From Conidiobolus incongruus B7586 (lineage: Eukaryota > Entomophthoromycota > Entomophthoromycetes > Entomophthorales > Conidiobolaceae), in contig JNEM01008443.1 of the NCBI GenBank assembly GCA_000697335.1, positions 1 through 10,244 on the forward strand: DNA of 10,244 nt. The letters run 5' to 3'. Shown here piece by piece: positions 8,881 to 10,244 of the stretch. The notes beneath the pieces are model-generated. The model saw nothing but the letters and a program-made list of their open reading frames with translations, was not told the origin of the DNA and searched no databases. The position numbers and the translations under genes were made by a program. The number at the start of each line of letters is the position of its first letter. Within the stretch, counting starts at the first letter, position 1.

Positions 8881-9630
8881 TCAGCTTTTAGCCAAATAGC
8901 CGACAATATCAAAAGTATAAATTCTACATTGAAAGTGAGATAGCTTATACCTCTGAAGATAGGTATATATTACAAATCATATTTGATTTTTCAATCTTGC
9001 CAGCAATACTAATATATCTATACTGAACAATATTTAATTATTTTAATATATAATTATATAATGAAGATAAAGATAACTGATTTGATAGTTTAGTTCCAAC
9101 TGCTGATACTGACCTAATAAACAACCCTAACGAAAAGTGTACAAATCATTGAATTTAGTGAATATAAATGAATATTGAATCACTATTACCTGGATATTGT
9201 TGTATAAAATGCTGGTAAGCACTCGGCAGCCTTAGTTCAAAATCTTTGGCTTTTTTTGACAGATCTGGAATACTTAATCAGAGTTAATGATTAGTATGTT
9301 GATTATTGGGTATTGTATATTGATAAGGAGTTATTACTTAAAGTCGTAAATTTTACCTATAATTCTAAGAATTAGAATCCAGTACTGGAATATTAGGTGC
9401 ATCAGAATCAATACTAATATTATGAATATGGCAAATCGCTTTTGACTAAGATATTACTTAATATTAGCATCATAAAACTTAATCAAGCAATCGGTACCTG
9501 TCAAATATACTATAAAAACAATCAAAATTAAGTACAGTACAACAGTAAAACCCAATACCACCAAAATTGGTGCTAGAACTATCTTGAGATTACTTTCTTC
9601 AGATAGCTCAGAATTCTCCAATTTTGTCAT
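8881..9630 (-). pseudogene. Decayed tandem copy of the MAPEG gene
   Basis: Start ATG 9630 gives 'MTKLENSELSEESN', matching 'MTAKINSSNTKSPEEN' of the intact gene. Exon 1 (9630-9338) reads through one in-frame TAA (9456-9454) exactly where the intact copy has Leu57, so a TTA to TAA change would explain it; the frame continues with 'KRFAIFIILVLILMHLIF', the counterpart of 'DRFPMFVVVGLTLLHFIF'. Exon 2 (9272-9190) is intact in frame: 'AKDFELRLPSAYQHFIQQYP', keeping the MAPEG 'LR..SAY..FI..YP'. Exon 3 is recognisable as 'QYQQLELNYQIS' (9113-9077), about 24 nt shorter if the TTATTAG acceptor is used. Its donor position reads TT instead of GT. The last exon survives as 'LVLLARL' and scattered matches, with an in-frame TGA. 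The end given is approximate. This is a host-gene duplicate and probably makes no full protein; a short N-terminal product is possible. Confidence 0.75.
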
Positions 9631-10244
9631 TATTTCAAAATAGTTTCTAAATGAAGTTAACAATATTGAATATAATTTATATTAATCAAACAAAATGTAT
9701 TTTGATTATAATTTAATATTATATAAATATACAAATAAAATTATATAGTTATTAGTATAGAAATTAAATAATGATAAAATTTTAAAATTAAAACTAAATA
9801 GAAATATTAATAAATGAAATATAAAAATTAATACATAATATAAGATTAATACTCTTTTTAATTATTAATAACTTTTTTCTATATTTTTAACAAATTTCTA
9901 ACACTTATAAAATGGTTTTTTTTAATTAAAGATTAAAATTTGATATTTTATGAATTAATTTAATTTGTTTATAAGAATATATTTACAGGCATATTTTTTA
10001 ATTGCTTAAAAATTATAATTACATAAGTTGTAATTTAGTGAATATATTAGTTGTTATAGCTTTTTTAATCTTTTTTATATAGAAAATCTTTTATAAAATT
10101 AACTTTATATATTTTACAATTATAATATAAAATAATATGTATTTTTAATTTATAATAAATATATTAATTAGTTATTTTTTTAAAAAATATAATATAAAAC
10201 CTTATCAATTAAATTATCTTTTAAAAATTAAATAAAAAAATATA
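9631..10244. other. AT-rich right flank without a supported gene
   Basis: About 0.6 kb of nearly pure A+T beyond the start of the MAPEG pseudogene. Its promoter, if any remains, would be at the left edge. No open frame or motif was recognised. Confidence 0.55.

Noticed and set aside
9413-9467. A possible short intron removing the in-frame TAA in the MAPEG copy
   Set aside because: The GT-AG pairs available give 12 or 44 nt introns; the first is too short to splice, and the second removes conserved membrane-helix codons and changes the frame.

Overview
The window is about 10.2 kb of very AT-rich nuclear DNA from a eukaryote, most likely a fungus, perhaps an early-diverging lineage (inference). 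The reasons are short introns (50-98 nt) with GTAAG-type donors and TAG/CAG acceptors, a PA-TM-RING protein with the fungal-style linker 'APxSVVxxLPV' between membrane segment and RING, and a MAPEG protein of the fungal type. No rRNA, tRNA, CRISPR or viral element was recognised.

Everything recognisable lies on the minus strand. In transcription order (right to left) there is a decayed MAPEG gene (8881-9630), an intact four-exon MAPEG gene (7429-8217), a PA-domain gene that has lost its RING (6169-6912) with the decayed remains of its TM/RING exon just beyond (about 5790-5985), an intact six-exon PA-TM-RING ubiquitin ligase (3304-4517), and short relics of what looks like an SLC6/SNF sodium-coupled transporter (2288-2892). 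The long open frames are only single exons of these genes; joining exons by splice sites, reading phase and comparison between the paralogues gave complete proteins of 292, 185 and 208 residues.

The locus is two separate tandem duplications side by side. In each pair the promoter-side copy has degenerated: the upstream MAPEG copy has an in-frame stop and lost splice signals, and the upstream PA copy has lost the membrane and RING part but keeps an intact signal peptide and PA domain. The PA pair shares a 31-codon first exon, a 21-nt microexon and a 256-nt third exon, and an unusually similar third intron that may mark gene conversion. No shared pathway is evident: one gene makes an endomembrane E3 ligase, the other a small membrane enzyme of the glutathione/lipid type.

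The left 2.3 kb and the right 0.6 kb are poorer still in G+C (roughly a tenth by eye) and hold no gene I can support. The gene island therefore sits between AT-rich blocks, possibly decayed sequence.
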